Positions 20,649 through 28,362 of a stretch of DNA of 64,000 bases are shown piece after piece. The stretch covers positions 3,844,001-3,908,000 of the forward strand of contig NZ_AP028908.1 of NCBI RefSeq assembly GCF_037076465.1, read 5' to 3'. This DNA is from Pectobacterium araliae (GTDB taxonomy: Bacteria; Pseudomonadota; Gammaproteobacteria; Enterobacterales; Enterobacteriaceae). The translations under genes and the position numbers were made by a program. Within the stretch, counting starts at the first letter, position 1; every line of letters begins with the position of its first letter. The notes under the pieces were generated by a model. It saw nothing but the letters and a program-made list of their open reading frames with translations, was not told the DNA's origin and did no database searches.

Positions 20649-21908
20649 ATGTTAACTGACAGCAAAGTCCGATCCGCGAAACCTCTCGCAAAATCTTACA
20701 AGCTCACCGACTCGCAAGGCTTATACCTGACGGTATCCACCAGCGGCGCTAAGCTATGGTATTTCCGCTACCGTTTCGGCGGTAAAGAAAACCGTCTGGC
20801 TTTTGGCCCCTACCCGCAAACTACACTGGCGGAAGCCCGTGAAAAGCGCGATGCAGCGCGTAAGCTGCTGGCATCCGGCATCAGCCCTTCTCAGCTTCGC
20901 AAAACGAACAACCCCGCCGTTGATGAATCCCGCACCTTTCAGTATGTCGCTCAGACGTGGCACACCAGCAGCCTGAAACTCTGGTCGGACGCGCACGCCG
21001 ATAAAATTCTCACCTGCCTGAAACGCTACGTTTTCCCGTCCATTGGTGCGATGGATATCGCGCAGGTTGAAACCCGCCATCTGGCGCAGTTGGTTAAGGC
21101 AATTGACGATAAAGGCGTGCATGACGTCGCCGGACGGGTACGCCAGCATCTGACCAAAATCATGCGTCACGCCGTCCAGCAGGGTGTCATCAAATACAAT
21201 CCGGCTTACGATTTAGATGGCGTCGTGACCCCGGTTGTGACCCAACATCACCCCGCCCTGCCGCTGAAACGCCTGCCTGAACTGCTGGCGAAGATTGACA
21301 GCTACAAAGGCCGGATGCTCACCCGTCTGGCGCTGGAGCTGAATCTGCATGTTTTCTTGCGATCCAGTGAACTGCGTTTTGCCCGCTGGGATGAATTCAA
21401 CCTGAAAGCGCATATCTGGAGCGTACCCGCCCAGCGCGAACCGGTAAACGGCGTGAGATTTTCAGAGCGTGGCGCAAAGATGAAAGATGAACATCTGGTG
21501 CCGCTGTCACGGCAGGCGGTCGCCCTGCTGAAACAGATTCAGGCGCTTTCCGGCGAATCGGTCTTCGTTTTTCCGGGCGCACATACGCTGAACAAGCCGA
21601 TGAGTGAAAACACCATCAACAAGGCGCTGCGCGTGATTGGCTACGACACCAAAACCGAAATCTGTGGGCATGGTTTCAGAACCATGGCCTGTAGCGCCCT
21701 GAACGAGTCCGGACGCTGGTCAAAAGACGCCATTGAGCGACAGATGAGCCACAAAGAGCGCAACGGCGTGCGGGCGGCTTACGTGCATAAAGCGGAGCAT
21801 CTGGAAGCCAGAATCGAAATGATGCAGTGGTGGTCGGATTATCTGGACGTCAACCGCGAAGGATATGTCGCGCCGTATATCTATGCGCGGAGTCATTCGG
21901 CAGACTAA
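20649..21908 (+). CDS. intS-like: P4-type tyrosine integrase of the tRNA-Phe island
   Basis: A 419-residue tyrosine recombinase of the P4 family. The N-terminal DUF4102 domain (LTDSKVRSAKPLAKSYKL, then GLYLTVSTSGAKLW) is followed by the SAM-like core-binding domain and the catalytic domain. Catalytic residues include Arg in LFLRSSELRFARW-type (VFLRSSELRF), the HGFR box and Tyr in GVRAAYVHK. The start at 20649 gives the usual M-L-T-D-S-K N-terminus, with GGGAG about ten bases upstream; an in-frame ATG at 20628 is less likely. It lies immediately next to its att site. Confidence 0.95.
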   Translation: MLTDSKVRSAKPLAKSYKLTDSQGLYLTVSTSGAKLWYFRYRFGGKENRLAFGPYPQTTLAEAREKRDAARKLLASGISPSQLRKTNNPAVDESRTFQYVAQTWHTSSLKLWSDAHADKILTCLKRYVFPSIGAMDIAQVETRHLAQLVKAIDDKGVHDVAGRVRQHLTKIMRHAVQQGVIKYNPAYDLDGVVTPVVTQHHPALPLKRLPELLAKIDSYKGRMLTRLALELNLHVFLRSSELRFARWDEFNLKAHIWSVPAQREPVNGVRFSERGAKMKDEHLVPLSRQAVALLKQIQALSGESVFVFPGAHTLNKPMSENTINKALRVIGYDTKTEICGHGFRTMACSALNESGRWSKDAIERQMSHKERNGVRAAYVHKAEHLEARIEMMQWWSDYLDVNREGYVAPYIYARSHSAD

Positions 21909-21924
21909 CGCGCTGCGCTTGTTG

Positions 21925-21967
21925 GCTCCTGACGGGCTTTCTATGTGATAGAAAACCCGTCAGGAGC
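21925..21967. terminator. Long hairpin after the integrase
   Basis: GCTCCTGACGGG and CTTTCTAT pair almost perfectly with ATAGAAAA and CCCGTCAGGAGC, a stem of about 20 bp with a GTG loop. There is no T-run, but the strength and position after the integrase stop suggest termination in both directions. Confidence 0.7.
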
Positions 21968-22013
21968 GTTGTCGTAAAACCATTCGAGCATTCTGCCAAA
22001 TGTTTCTTATACG

Positions 22014-22208
22014 TCAGGGTTTCACAGGCTTGTCGCGTTTTGGCGCTGCCAGTTTTCGGTTGCAAGCATCCAGAACCCAGGCTGAGAAATTAGCATCGGG
22101 ATCTTCCGTTTTCTCCTGCGCAACGCTGGCGTTTATTTCTTCGATAAGCTCATGCGGGAAGCGGATTCCCTTCGTGGTCGAACGCTTGTTTTTAGAACCT
22201 GTAGGCAT
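22014..22208 (-). CDS. YlcI/YnfO-type small DNA-binding protein
   Basis: A 64-residue protein starting MPTGSKNKRSTTKGIRFP, with GGAAAA upstream. The pattern of a basic start, then R-F-P-H-E-L-I-E-E-I, then F-S-A-W-V-L-D-A-C resembles the ribbon-helix-helix-like YlcI/YnfO proteins common in prophages and P4-like islands. A regulatory role is likely but not shown. The frame continues 12 codons upstream to 22244; that longer start lacks a Shine-Dalgarno. Confidence 0.65.
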   Translation of the reverse strand: MPTGSKNKRSTTKGIRFPHELIEEINASVAQEKTEDPDANFSAWVLDACNRKLAAPKRDKPVKP

Positions 22209-22393
22209 GCCGTTTTCCTTTCTCGCTGAACGCATACTATACAAGGAAAAATATTTTTAAACACGTTGACGTGTATGTGCACCTAGCGTTAAGGTGTATG
22301 AACACCAAGAGTGAATTCATGGTGAAAAACGAAACCCGGCAGTGCGCCAACACTAACCGGGCTTCTGACCACAACATTATGAGGACTAATGCT

Positions 22394-22735
22394 ATGGCTG
22401 ACACCAATAGTAACACGGGCGCGTCTTATCAATCACTGCCGGATTATGAGAACCGTTACTCTGCCATGAGTGCCGCGCTGGCTCGTCTGGACTTTTCACA
22501 CATGGACAATGACGAACTTTCGCTGGTCACTGAATATTGCGCCGAAACGCAGGCAGGACTTTGCCATTGCCTGAATTTCATTGGCGATGCGCTAATTACC
22601 TTTGCCGATAATGACGTGTGCGAATCGACACCGGAAAGCCTGTGCCAGTTGGGACATGGACTAACCGCAATCAGTTTACTCATCCCTGCACTTACCGATA
22701 TGCAAAAACGCGCACATTCACTCACCGCCAGATAG
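22394..22735 (+). CDS. Island hypothetical protein (113 residues)
   Basis: I do not recognise a function. The ATG at 22394 follows GAGGACTAAT. Upstream in-frame ATGs (22320, 22379) would add a polar Asn/Arg-rich leader. The protein is helical, with a Cys/His-containing segment (YCAETQAGLCHCLNFIGDAL) and no membrane helix or signal. Proteins of this size and character follow the integrase in many P4-like islands. A strong terminator follows at 22761. Confidence 0.6.
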   Translation: MADTNSNTGASYQSLPDYENRYSAMSAALARLDFSHMDNDELSLVTEYCAETQAGLCHCLNFIGDALITFADNDVCESTPESLCQLGHGLTAISLLIPALTDMQKRAHSLTAR

Positions 22736-22760
22736 CCATCTGAATATAGACTGCCTGATT

Positions 22761-22799
22761 AAAGCTCTGCCGTTGTTGACTCACGGTCAGAGCTTTTTT
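22761..22799 (+). terminator. Rho-independent terminator
   Basis: The stem AAAGCTCTG-CCGT / ACGG-TCAGAGCTTT ends in a T6 run, directly after the 22394-22735 gene. Confidence 0.85.
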
Positions 22800-22911
22800 G
22801 CTTTTGTGGCTGAATAACAATAATTCTTCCCATCCGATATTGAGTTGTTTGCAGGCAACATCGCCCTTTCCCTGTAGCCTTCCCTACTGGCTGATTTCAG
22901 TGGGGATAGAT

Positions 22912-23592
22912 ATGCCAGCACGTTTTATTTTCGCAACGCTGACCGCGCTCAACAGACCATTCAGCCACGATGCAGGACGCGACGGGGTTAGGCGATTGAA
23001 TGCCTGCGCCTCACGCGCATTAAACCGTGGCGTGAGGCGAGTAAATGCCATTTCGCAGAAAGGGCACATTTGCGTCGCCCGAACCCACCTGCGAGCGCTT
23101 CCCCCAAGGGAAACCGAGCAGGCCGGGGGGAGCCGAATAAATTTTGCCGCCCCAGCGAGCAAAAAGACGCGCCCACGCGTCGGTTTATTTGGGGGGCTTC
23201 AGCCCCGCACACCGTCGCGGCTAAGTCTCCGGCCACAAGCCGGTAGCGAGGCGCGACTACCCGCTTTGAAGGCGTTTTCCCATTTTTTCGCTGACCGGAA
23301 CGGGCAAAAGAAAAAGTGGGCTAAAAACGGCGTATCAAAGGGGGTAGTCGCGCGTAGCGCGCGACGGTGTGCCGCTGTTGACGTTGGGGGTTTTGGCGTG
23401 GCGTCCAGCAGCGACATTACCCCCATGCGACAGGCAATAAGGGCGTCCAGCCCGCATGAACTGGCGCACGCCGTTCTGTGCCGGGAAATGTATTTTCCGG
23501 CGCATGGCTGCAAAGCTGCCACCTCTTTATCCCCACAAGATCGCCTCATGACGTCGACTCATGCCAGTACCCCAAGGTATGCGCCCATGTAA
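22912..23592 (+). CDS. Doubtful ORF (226 codons) covering a large palindrome
   Basis: The frame starts MPARFIFATLTALNRPF after GGGGATAGAT and stays open to 23592. It is Arg/Ala-rich and runs straight through the nested palindrome at 23207-23372, and two antisense frames are also open here because of base composition. The first 20 or so residues resemble leaders of phage-island proteins. I would not trust the rest as a protein; the DNA or RNA structure may be the conserved feature. Confidence 0.28.
   Translation: MPARFIFATLTALNRPFSHDAGRDGVRRLNACASRALNRGVRRVNAISQKGHICVARTHLRALPPRETEQAGGSRINFAAPASKKTRPRVGLFGGLQPRTPSRLSLRPQAGSEARLPALKAFSHFFADRNGQKKKWAKNGVSKGVVARSARRCAAVDVGGFGVASSSDITPMRQAIRASSPHELAHAVLCREMYFPAHGCKAATSLSPQDRLMTSTHASTPRYAPM
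23207..23372. repeat. Nested 166-nt imperfect palindrome in the island
   Basis: The outer arms GCACACCGTCGCG (23207-23219) and CGCGACGGTGTGC (23360-23372) match perfectly. The inner arms GCGCGACTACCCGCTTTGA (23251-23269) and TCAAAGGGGGTAGTCGCGC (23335-23353) match at 18 of 19. Between them, GGCGTTTTCCC-type and its rough complement GGGCTAAAAACGGCG continue the pairing, leaving a loop near 23290-23315. As RNA this would be a long rod. Candidates are a structured ncRNA or a replication or transfer site. Confidence 0.75.
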
Positions 23593-23646
23593 TGAGGCGA
23601 TAAAGCCGAAAGAACGAACACCCCAGTAAAATGCGAAGGAGGAACC

Positions 23647-24390
23647 ATGCTGATTTCTGATTACCGTGAACGCCGGGCGCGTAGTCACGAAAAAATGCGA
23701 CTTCTGCTCACCTTTCTGAAAGAAGAAACCTACAGCGACTTTAAAACGTTAATGCTGCTTTTTGATTATAAAAATCACAAGCCGCTTTATCTGTTGCTGG
23801 CAAAAGCCATCGACATGGGATTGATCCAAAAGTATGAAATAAACACCAGAATGGTGAAAACCTCTCTGTGGGGGATCACCAATGACGGATTATCCGTTGT
23901 TGTCACACCCCATGAGGATGGTTTTCCTGCACGGTTTGAGCCCTCGAAAGTCACTGGCTGGACGCTGATGCAGCGCCTTGATCGTCAGCTAGCACGGCTC
24001 CTTCTTGAGAAGAAAGGCGCTTATGGGTGGATCAGCGGCGCGGATTCAACATTCCGCAGCCGCTATGAGGTACATCATCGCCCGGCCGGGGTGATAACGT
24101 TACCAGACGAAACCGTCATCGCCGTTGAGACTGAACGCCATCTGAAAACCAAAGCCCGTTATCAGGCGATTATCACCCAACATTTGATAACTCGTACTCA
24201 AAAACGTTGGATGTACGTCTTCTATATCGTGCCCGATCCGCAGATAAAGCGAGCTATTGAACGGATGTTCAATAGCGTGCAATACGCCATCGTCAGCCAT
24301 CAGCGTATCCCGCTGGAAGCGAAGCACCGCAATGTTTTTCGGGTTTATACGTTTGAGGAGTTGAAGGGGTTGGATTTGAATCTTGGCTAA
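23647..24390 (+). CDS. MobC-like / replication-relaxation family protein
   Basis: A 247-residue cytosolic protein. The N-terminal half looks like a winged helix (FLKEETYSDFKTLMLLF ... LYLLLAKAIDMGLIQKYEI). The C-terminal half is a nuclease-like fold seen in replication-relaxation and MobC proteins, with the stretch HHRPAGVITLPDETVIAVE followed by TERHLKTKARYQAII. A role in mobilisation or DNA processing of the island is inferred from these family traits. The start follows AAGGAGGAACC, an excellent Shine-Dalgarno. No relaxase gene is visible beside it. Confidence 0.7.
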   Translation: MLISDYRERRARSHEKMRLLLTFLKEETYSDFKTLMLLFDYKNHKPLYLLLAKAIDMGLIQKYEINTRMVKTSLWGITNDGLSVVVTPHEDGFPARFEPSKVTGWTLMQRLDRQLARLLLEKKGAYGWISGADSTFRSRYEVHHRPAGVITLPDETVIAVETERHLKTKARYQAIITQHLITRTQKRWMYVFYIVPDPQIKRAIERMFNSVQYAIVSHQRIPLEAKHRNVFRVYTFEELKGLDLNLG

Positions 24391-24448
24391 TTGCTGAACA
24401 ACCATGCGAAGTATATACTCAGAGTGTGCATAAAAGAGGATCACTATC

Positions 24449-24667
24449 ATGAAACACCGCGTCAGCGTTACCGTAGACAAAGACAATTATCAGGTTCTGA
24501 GTGCTGCCGGAGTCAATATTTCCGGGCTGGTGAATGATGCCATTGGCAAAGAAGCCCGTCGCATTAAGGCTGAGGAGTGGAAAAAGGAAAATCGCGAAGG
24601 GATGGAGGAAGTCACCCGATTTATCGCGCAGCATGGCTCCTTTGCAGATGAAAACAGGAACTGGTGA
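24449..24667 (+). CDS. ccdA: CcdA-family antitoxin
   Basis: A 72-residue antitoxin, the same length as F-plasmid CcdA. The N-terminal ribbon-helix-helix DNA-binding part ([20 protein letters not shown]) is followed by the flexible C-terminus that wraps CcdB, ending in ARFIE-like [17 protein letters not shown]. It should repress its own promoter together with CcdB. The start follows AGAGGATC. ccdB starts two bases after the stop. Confidence 0.96.
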   Translation: MKHRVSVTVDKDNYQVLSAAGVNISGLVNDAIGKEARRIKAEEWKKENREGMEEVTRFIAQHGSFADENRNW

Positions 24668-24669
24668 TC

Positions 24670-24975
24670 ATGCAATTCATGGTTTATCAATACAAACGAG
24701 CCAGTCACTACAAAATGTTTGTCGATGTGCAAAGCGATATTGTCGAGACACCGAAGCGGCGCATGGTCATCCCGCTTATCGAATCGCATCACCTGTCTGA
24801 GAAAGTGAATAAGACTTTGTTTCCTCTGATCCGCATCGACGGCGAAGATTATCGGCTGATGACAACTGAGCTGTCTAGTGTTCCGGCTGAGGTTATTGGT
24901 GAAGAGATCGCGGATCTTGGCGAGTATGCCGATGAGATTAAGGATGCTATTAATCTTATGTTTTGGGGGATTTGA
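24670..24975 (+). CDS. ccdB: CcdB-family gyrase toxin
   Basis: A 101-residue toxin of the CcdB family, which traps DNA gyrase on DNA. It starts [20 protein letters not shown]. It keeps the region that contacts GyrA and the C-terminal Trp99-Gly-Ile motif (INLMFWGI) essential for poisoning. Two frame-consistent codons upstream (24664) are not needed. With ccdA it forms a complete pair that would penalise island loss. Confidence 0.96.
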   Translation: MQFMVYQYKRASHYKMFVDVQSDIVETPKRRMVIPLIESHHLSEKVNKTLFPLIRIDGEDYRLMTTELSSVPAEVIGEEIADLGEYADEIKDAINLMFWGI

Positions 24976-25069
24976 GAGGGGTTCATTGTGCTTGCATCAA
25001 GTCTTATGCATAGCGTCTCTTAAGCTGAGTACAATCAGTATGTCGGAAGAGCTCTAAAAGTGAATGCCT

Positions 25070-25093
25070 CAGCTTATTGGTATACTTACAGGC
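25070..25093 (-). other. Possible third invertase-like half-site at operon end
   Basis: Read on the minus strand, CCTGTAAGTATACCAATAAG resembles the cassette-side half of the left inversion site (CTTGTAGGTAAACCAACG): 16 of 21 bases match from 25077 versus 30988, including the central AA. The second half does not match. It overlaps the stop codon of the nuclease gene. Confidence 0.4.
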
Positions 25094-26351
25094 CATACCC
25101 AGGGTGTTTCGCAACAATTTTCCCAGTAGTATTATCCAGTCGGTACTGCGAAATAGTTCCGTCCACAATGTGCTGGATAACGGCCTGAACTGTAGCCAAT
25201 GGGACATTAAACCACTCTCTTGGAGTATAGATCTGACCATTATGGCTCTTGAGCGTAATGTTGAGCCGACGGGCAGCGAGGAAACCATGTACCAATGCCT
25301 CTAATTTTTGAGCATTGAGGTTAAAACACTGGCTGGTAGCCACAATCCTGACAGGTGCTTCAAGGAAAGTACGGTCTTTCTCGGCATGCTCAATGCGCTG
25401 CTCCACAGTTGTTTCAGTAAAACCAATTTTGTAAAGACTTTGTTTATAAGGAATAAGCGCTGGGTCTGTACTTGTGGTCGCGAGCACATAAACCAAGCCG
25501 GTCGGCACCGCAGTATCTGATGGTTGCAACGTCTTGCCATTGAGTTGCACCTTGCGCCCTTCTTTATCCCTCACCAAACCGTGAGTTAAGGATTGATAGA
25601 GCATGTTCATTTCGGTGCCATTCTCAAATATCAGTCGCAATCGGGCGTTGTAAGTACGGTACTGACCCAGACGTTCACCAGCACTATGGACATATCCCAG
25701 TAACCCATTAAGAATAAAAAAATCGCCTTCAACAATTTTCAATTTATGTGTAAAACGCTCAAGACTAAAAACCCCATTTTTTAAGCCTTTATGCAGGCTA
25801 TAAAACAAGGGCTCGAAACGCTGGAAGTCTTGACACGGCTGGCGCTGAGCAATGTCATCTGGCTGCTCTTTTTTATCAGCAGAAACATACTGTAAGCTGA
25901 AGATATCAGGCTCTGCAAAATTTAATAAACCGTCCTCATCGTCGGCAAAAATATCCTCTAAAGAAGTCACCAGTTCTGATTTGTTGGCATAGGATAATGG
26001 TGTTGGTTCAGCGGCTAGTGGGGTTCTACCATTTTCAATGTGATTTGAAGCCAGAAGCCCTCGGCAATCCAGCGTTTGCAACGAAGCACATATGTTGGGA
26101 TTTTCTTTAATGATGCGCAATCGTCTTGCTAGGCGTTTTTCATCAAGAGAAGCGGCGCTGTTTTCAGTTGGCAGACGGCCATGCCGATCGTAAAACGCGG
26201 CAATTTCAGCAAACTGATTGCCAGCCAAATCGACGGGACTCGCCTTGTGCTTCAGAGGGTGAACATCCAATAAACAGAGATCATCTTCTTCACTGAGGAT
26301 CTCATCTAATGTTGATTTGGCCGCTAATCGCGTTGTCGATAACCGGATCAT
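25086..26351 (-). CDS. GIY-YIG (T5orf172/Mug113) nuclease, YeeC-like
   Basis: A 421-residue protein, third gene of the methyltransferase-helicase-nuclease operon. The C-terminal 120 residues form a GIY-YIG-type domain of the T5orf172/Mug113 group: GLVYVLATT for the first strand, YKIGFTETTVEQRI for the second motif with the conserved Arg, EALVHGFLAARR with the Glu, and REWFNV. The N-terminal 250 residues match no domain I know. It starts one base after the helicase stop with AGGAG upstream, so the two are coupled. Architecture and order resemble Bacillus subtilis YeeC (from memory). Confidence 0.8.
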   Translation of the reverse strand: MIRLSTTRLAAKSTLDEILSEEDDLCLLDVHPLKHKASPVDLAGNQFAEIAAFYDRHGRLPTENSAASLDEKRLARRLRIIKENPNICASLQTLDCRGLLASNHIENGRTPLAAEPTPLSYANKSELVTSLEDIFADDEDGLLNFAEPDIFSLQYVSADKKEQPDDIAQRQPCQDFQRFEPLFYSLHKGLKNGVFSLERFTHKLKIVEGDFFILNGLLGYVHSAGERLGQYRTYNARLRLIFENGTEMNMLYQSLTHGLVRDKEGRKVQLNGKTLQPSDTAVPTGLVYVLATTSTDPALIPYKQSLYKIGFTETTVEQRIEHAEKDRTFLEAPVRIVATSQCFNLNAQKLEALVHGFLAARRLNITLKSHNGQIYTPREWFNVPLATVQAVIQHIVDGTISQYRLDNTTGKIVAKHPGYGL

Positions 26352-26352
26352 T

Positions 26353-28362
26353 TTACTGCTCCTGATTAGCCAACTTCTGTTGCTTCATTTTGCGGATAAA
26401 CGCCAGCGCTTCGGCATAACGCTTCTCAATCGGATCACTGGCATTCAGCGATGGCTCTCTCTGTTGTTCTCGGGTGAACTGCTTGATCTTAGGCCAAAGG
26501 ATAATTGCCTCTTCTTCGGAGACCTGCGATCGGCTGGCACTTACTGCTTCCTGAATGGTTTTCAGCATAGGCGCAGTTACCGATTTAGAGATAATTTCAT
26601 AAGCACCATGGAACGGATTCACCGCATCTATCAGGTCTATATCCAGATTATCAATACAGATGAACTTTTCACCCATCTTCAGGAACTGCTTACCTGCGAC
26701 ACTGTTTACTGACTCTTCTTCAGCGCCATTCGCCATATCCACATTGGCATCCTGCGGCAGGTCTTCCCAATCAACCACGCCCCCTTTCTGAGTGATCAAC
26801 ATACTTTGTAATACTCCTATGCGTACCTGTTCCTGCTCTTCGTCGGTCAAATCTGGGTAAAGCGTCTGAATCACAGCAGGCAAAGCCACTTGAGTGAAAG
26901 TTTCGGGGGGGATGGTTTCACTAATTGTCTCTTTGACCAACTGTTCGTTAGCCATCAGAGTCGCCATAATTTCGTTCTTGTCGCTGTTCAGAATATCCAA
27001 TACTTTCGGGGATACCGGTAAGGTTGCGGAATCATCTACAAGCAGAGTATTAGGTGGTAGTGGCTGACCGTCCCATTGAGAACGAGGCTTGAACTGGATG
27101 TTGGGAGCCAGGATCTGCTCCATCAATAACGACGTGGTGATCGCCTTAAGCATATTATTGACCGATGCCTTCACATCATCATCCTGTGCATCAGGTTGAG
27201 CGATGAGATTGGTAAACTGAGCATGCGTTTTTCCCGTACAATCTCGGGTCGCCCGGCCGATAATCTGCACAATTTCTGTCAGAGAGCTGCGATAGCCAAT
27301 CGTCAACACATGCTCACAGCAAGGCCAATCAAACCCTTCTTTCGCCATGCCTAAGGCGATGATGATGTCCATATCATCAACCGCTTTGATATTACGTAAA
27401 TACGCCTGGACTTTGGATCGTTCGTTAGGATTATCATCAACCAGATTGGCTAATTTGAGCTCACAGCCATTTTTTCCCGCAATATAATAAACCCCAGTCA
27501 GAGGATCGCGTTTTATCACGCTGCCAATCACATCAAGGATAGAATCAACTTCTCCATATTTATCTTTGGTCGATTCACCGGAATTAACATTCGGGATATG
27601 AATAATCGTTTTTTTGCTGGTATCGAGTACCGTGGGCAATGCATCAATATAACGCCCCTGATAAAAATGATAACCAATACCCAGAGATTTAAGATATTGA
27701 TAGCCATTCAACTGCTCGTAATAGGTGTATGTCACCTTAGTGAACTGCGCCTCATCCTCAGGCAACAAGATCGGCACGGTATCGCCTCGGAAATATGATC
27801 CGGTCATGGCAACGATATGCACACTCGATTTTTTTATGAGCTCATCAATAAGATTACCAAGCCGATTATCACCATCGGCAGAAACATGGTGAAACTCATC
27901 AATAGCCACCAGGCAATTATCGAAATCTGTTACCACTAATTTATCAAAGGCAAAACGCAAGGTCGCATGAGTACATATCAGAATACGTTCGTTGCCATGC
28001 ATAAAGCGTTGGAAAGCATGAACCTTACCCGCTTCCCCACCATCCACACACAGATTGTTCTCGGATGTAACACGCCAGTCAGCAAAAAAACCTTGTTCGG
28101 TTAAATTGGTCTCCTGAAAAGAGCCACCGATAGACTTTTCCGGAACGGCGACAATCACTTTTCGCACGTTCTGATTTTCCAGTTTATCCAGCCCCAGAAA
28201 CATTAACGCACGCGATTTCCCCGAAGCCGGAGGGGCCTTGATCAATAGATACTGACTATTTCGTTCAGCAAAAGCTCGGGCCTGCATTTCACGCATTCCC
28301 ATCGAATTAAGGCCGGTACTTTGCCCCGTCTGACCATACTCAACGTGCAATAAATTATTCAT
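26353..28362 (-). CDS. DEAD/DEAH-type helicase, YeeB-like
   Basis: A 669-residue superfamily 2 ATPase. Motif I is APPASGKSRA near residue 44, motif II is IDEFHH near residue 153, motif III is MTGSY, and motif VI is QIIGRATRD near residue 375. It presumably translocates on DNA and works with the methyltransferase encoded upstream and the nuclease downstream. The start ATG overlaps the end of the methyltransferase frame by eight bases, indicating a tight operon. In the present cassette orientation its promoter would be disconnected, so expression is probably low. Confidence 0.85.
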   Translation of the reverse strand: MNNLLHVEYGQTGQSTGLNSMGMREMQARAFAERNSQYLLIKAPPASGKSRALMFLGLDKLENQNVRKVIVAVPEKSIGGSFQETNLTEQGFFADWRVTSENNLCVDGGEAGKVHAFQRFMHGNERILICTHATLRFAFDKLVVTDFDNCLVAIDEFHHVSADGDNRLGNLIDELIKKSSVHIVAMTGSYFRGDTVPILLPEDEAQFTKVTYTYYEQLNGYQYLKSLGIGYHFYQGRYIDALPTVLDTSKKTIIHIPNVNSGESTKDKYGEVDSILDVIGSVIKRDPLTGVYYIAGKNGCELKLANLVDDNPNERSKVQAYLRNIKAVDDMDIIIALGMAKEGFDWPCCEHVLTIGYRSSLTEIVQIIGRATRDCTGKTHAQFTNLIAQPDAQDDDVKASVNNMLKAITTSLLMEQILAPNIQFKPRSQWDGQPLPPNTLLVDDSATLPVSPKVLDILNSDKNEIMATLMANEQLVKETISETIPPETFTQVALPAVIQTLYPDLTDEEQEQVRIGVLQSMLITQKGGVVDWEDLPQDANVDMANGAEEESVNSVAGKQFLKMGEKFICIDNLDIDLIDAVNPFHGAYEIISKSVTAPMLKTIQEAVSASRSQVSEEEAIILWPKIKQFTREQQREPSLNASDPIEKRYAEALAFIRKMKQQKLANQEQ

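Noticed and set aside
24391..24448. SOS-box-like sequence (GTATATACTC) before ccdA
   Set aside because: Only one half resembles a LexA site; the CTGT and CAG ends are not both present.
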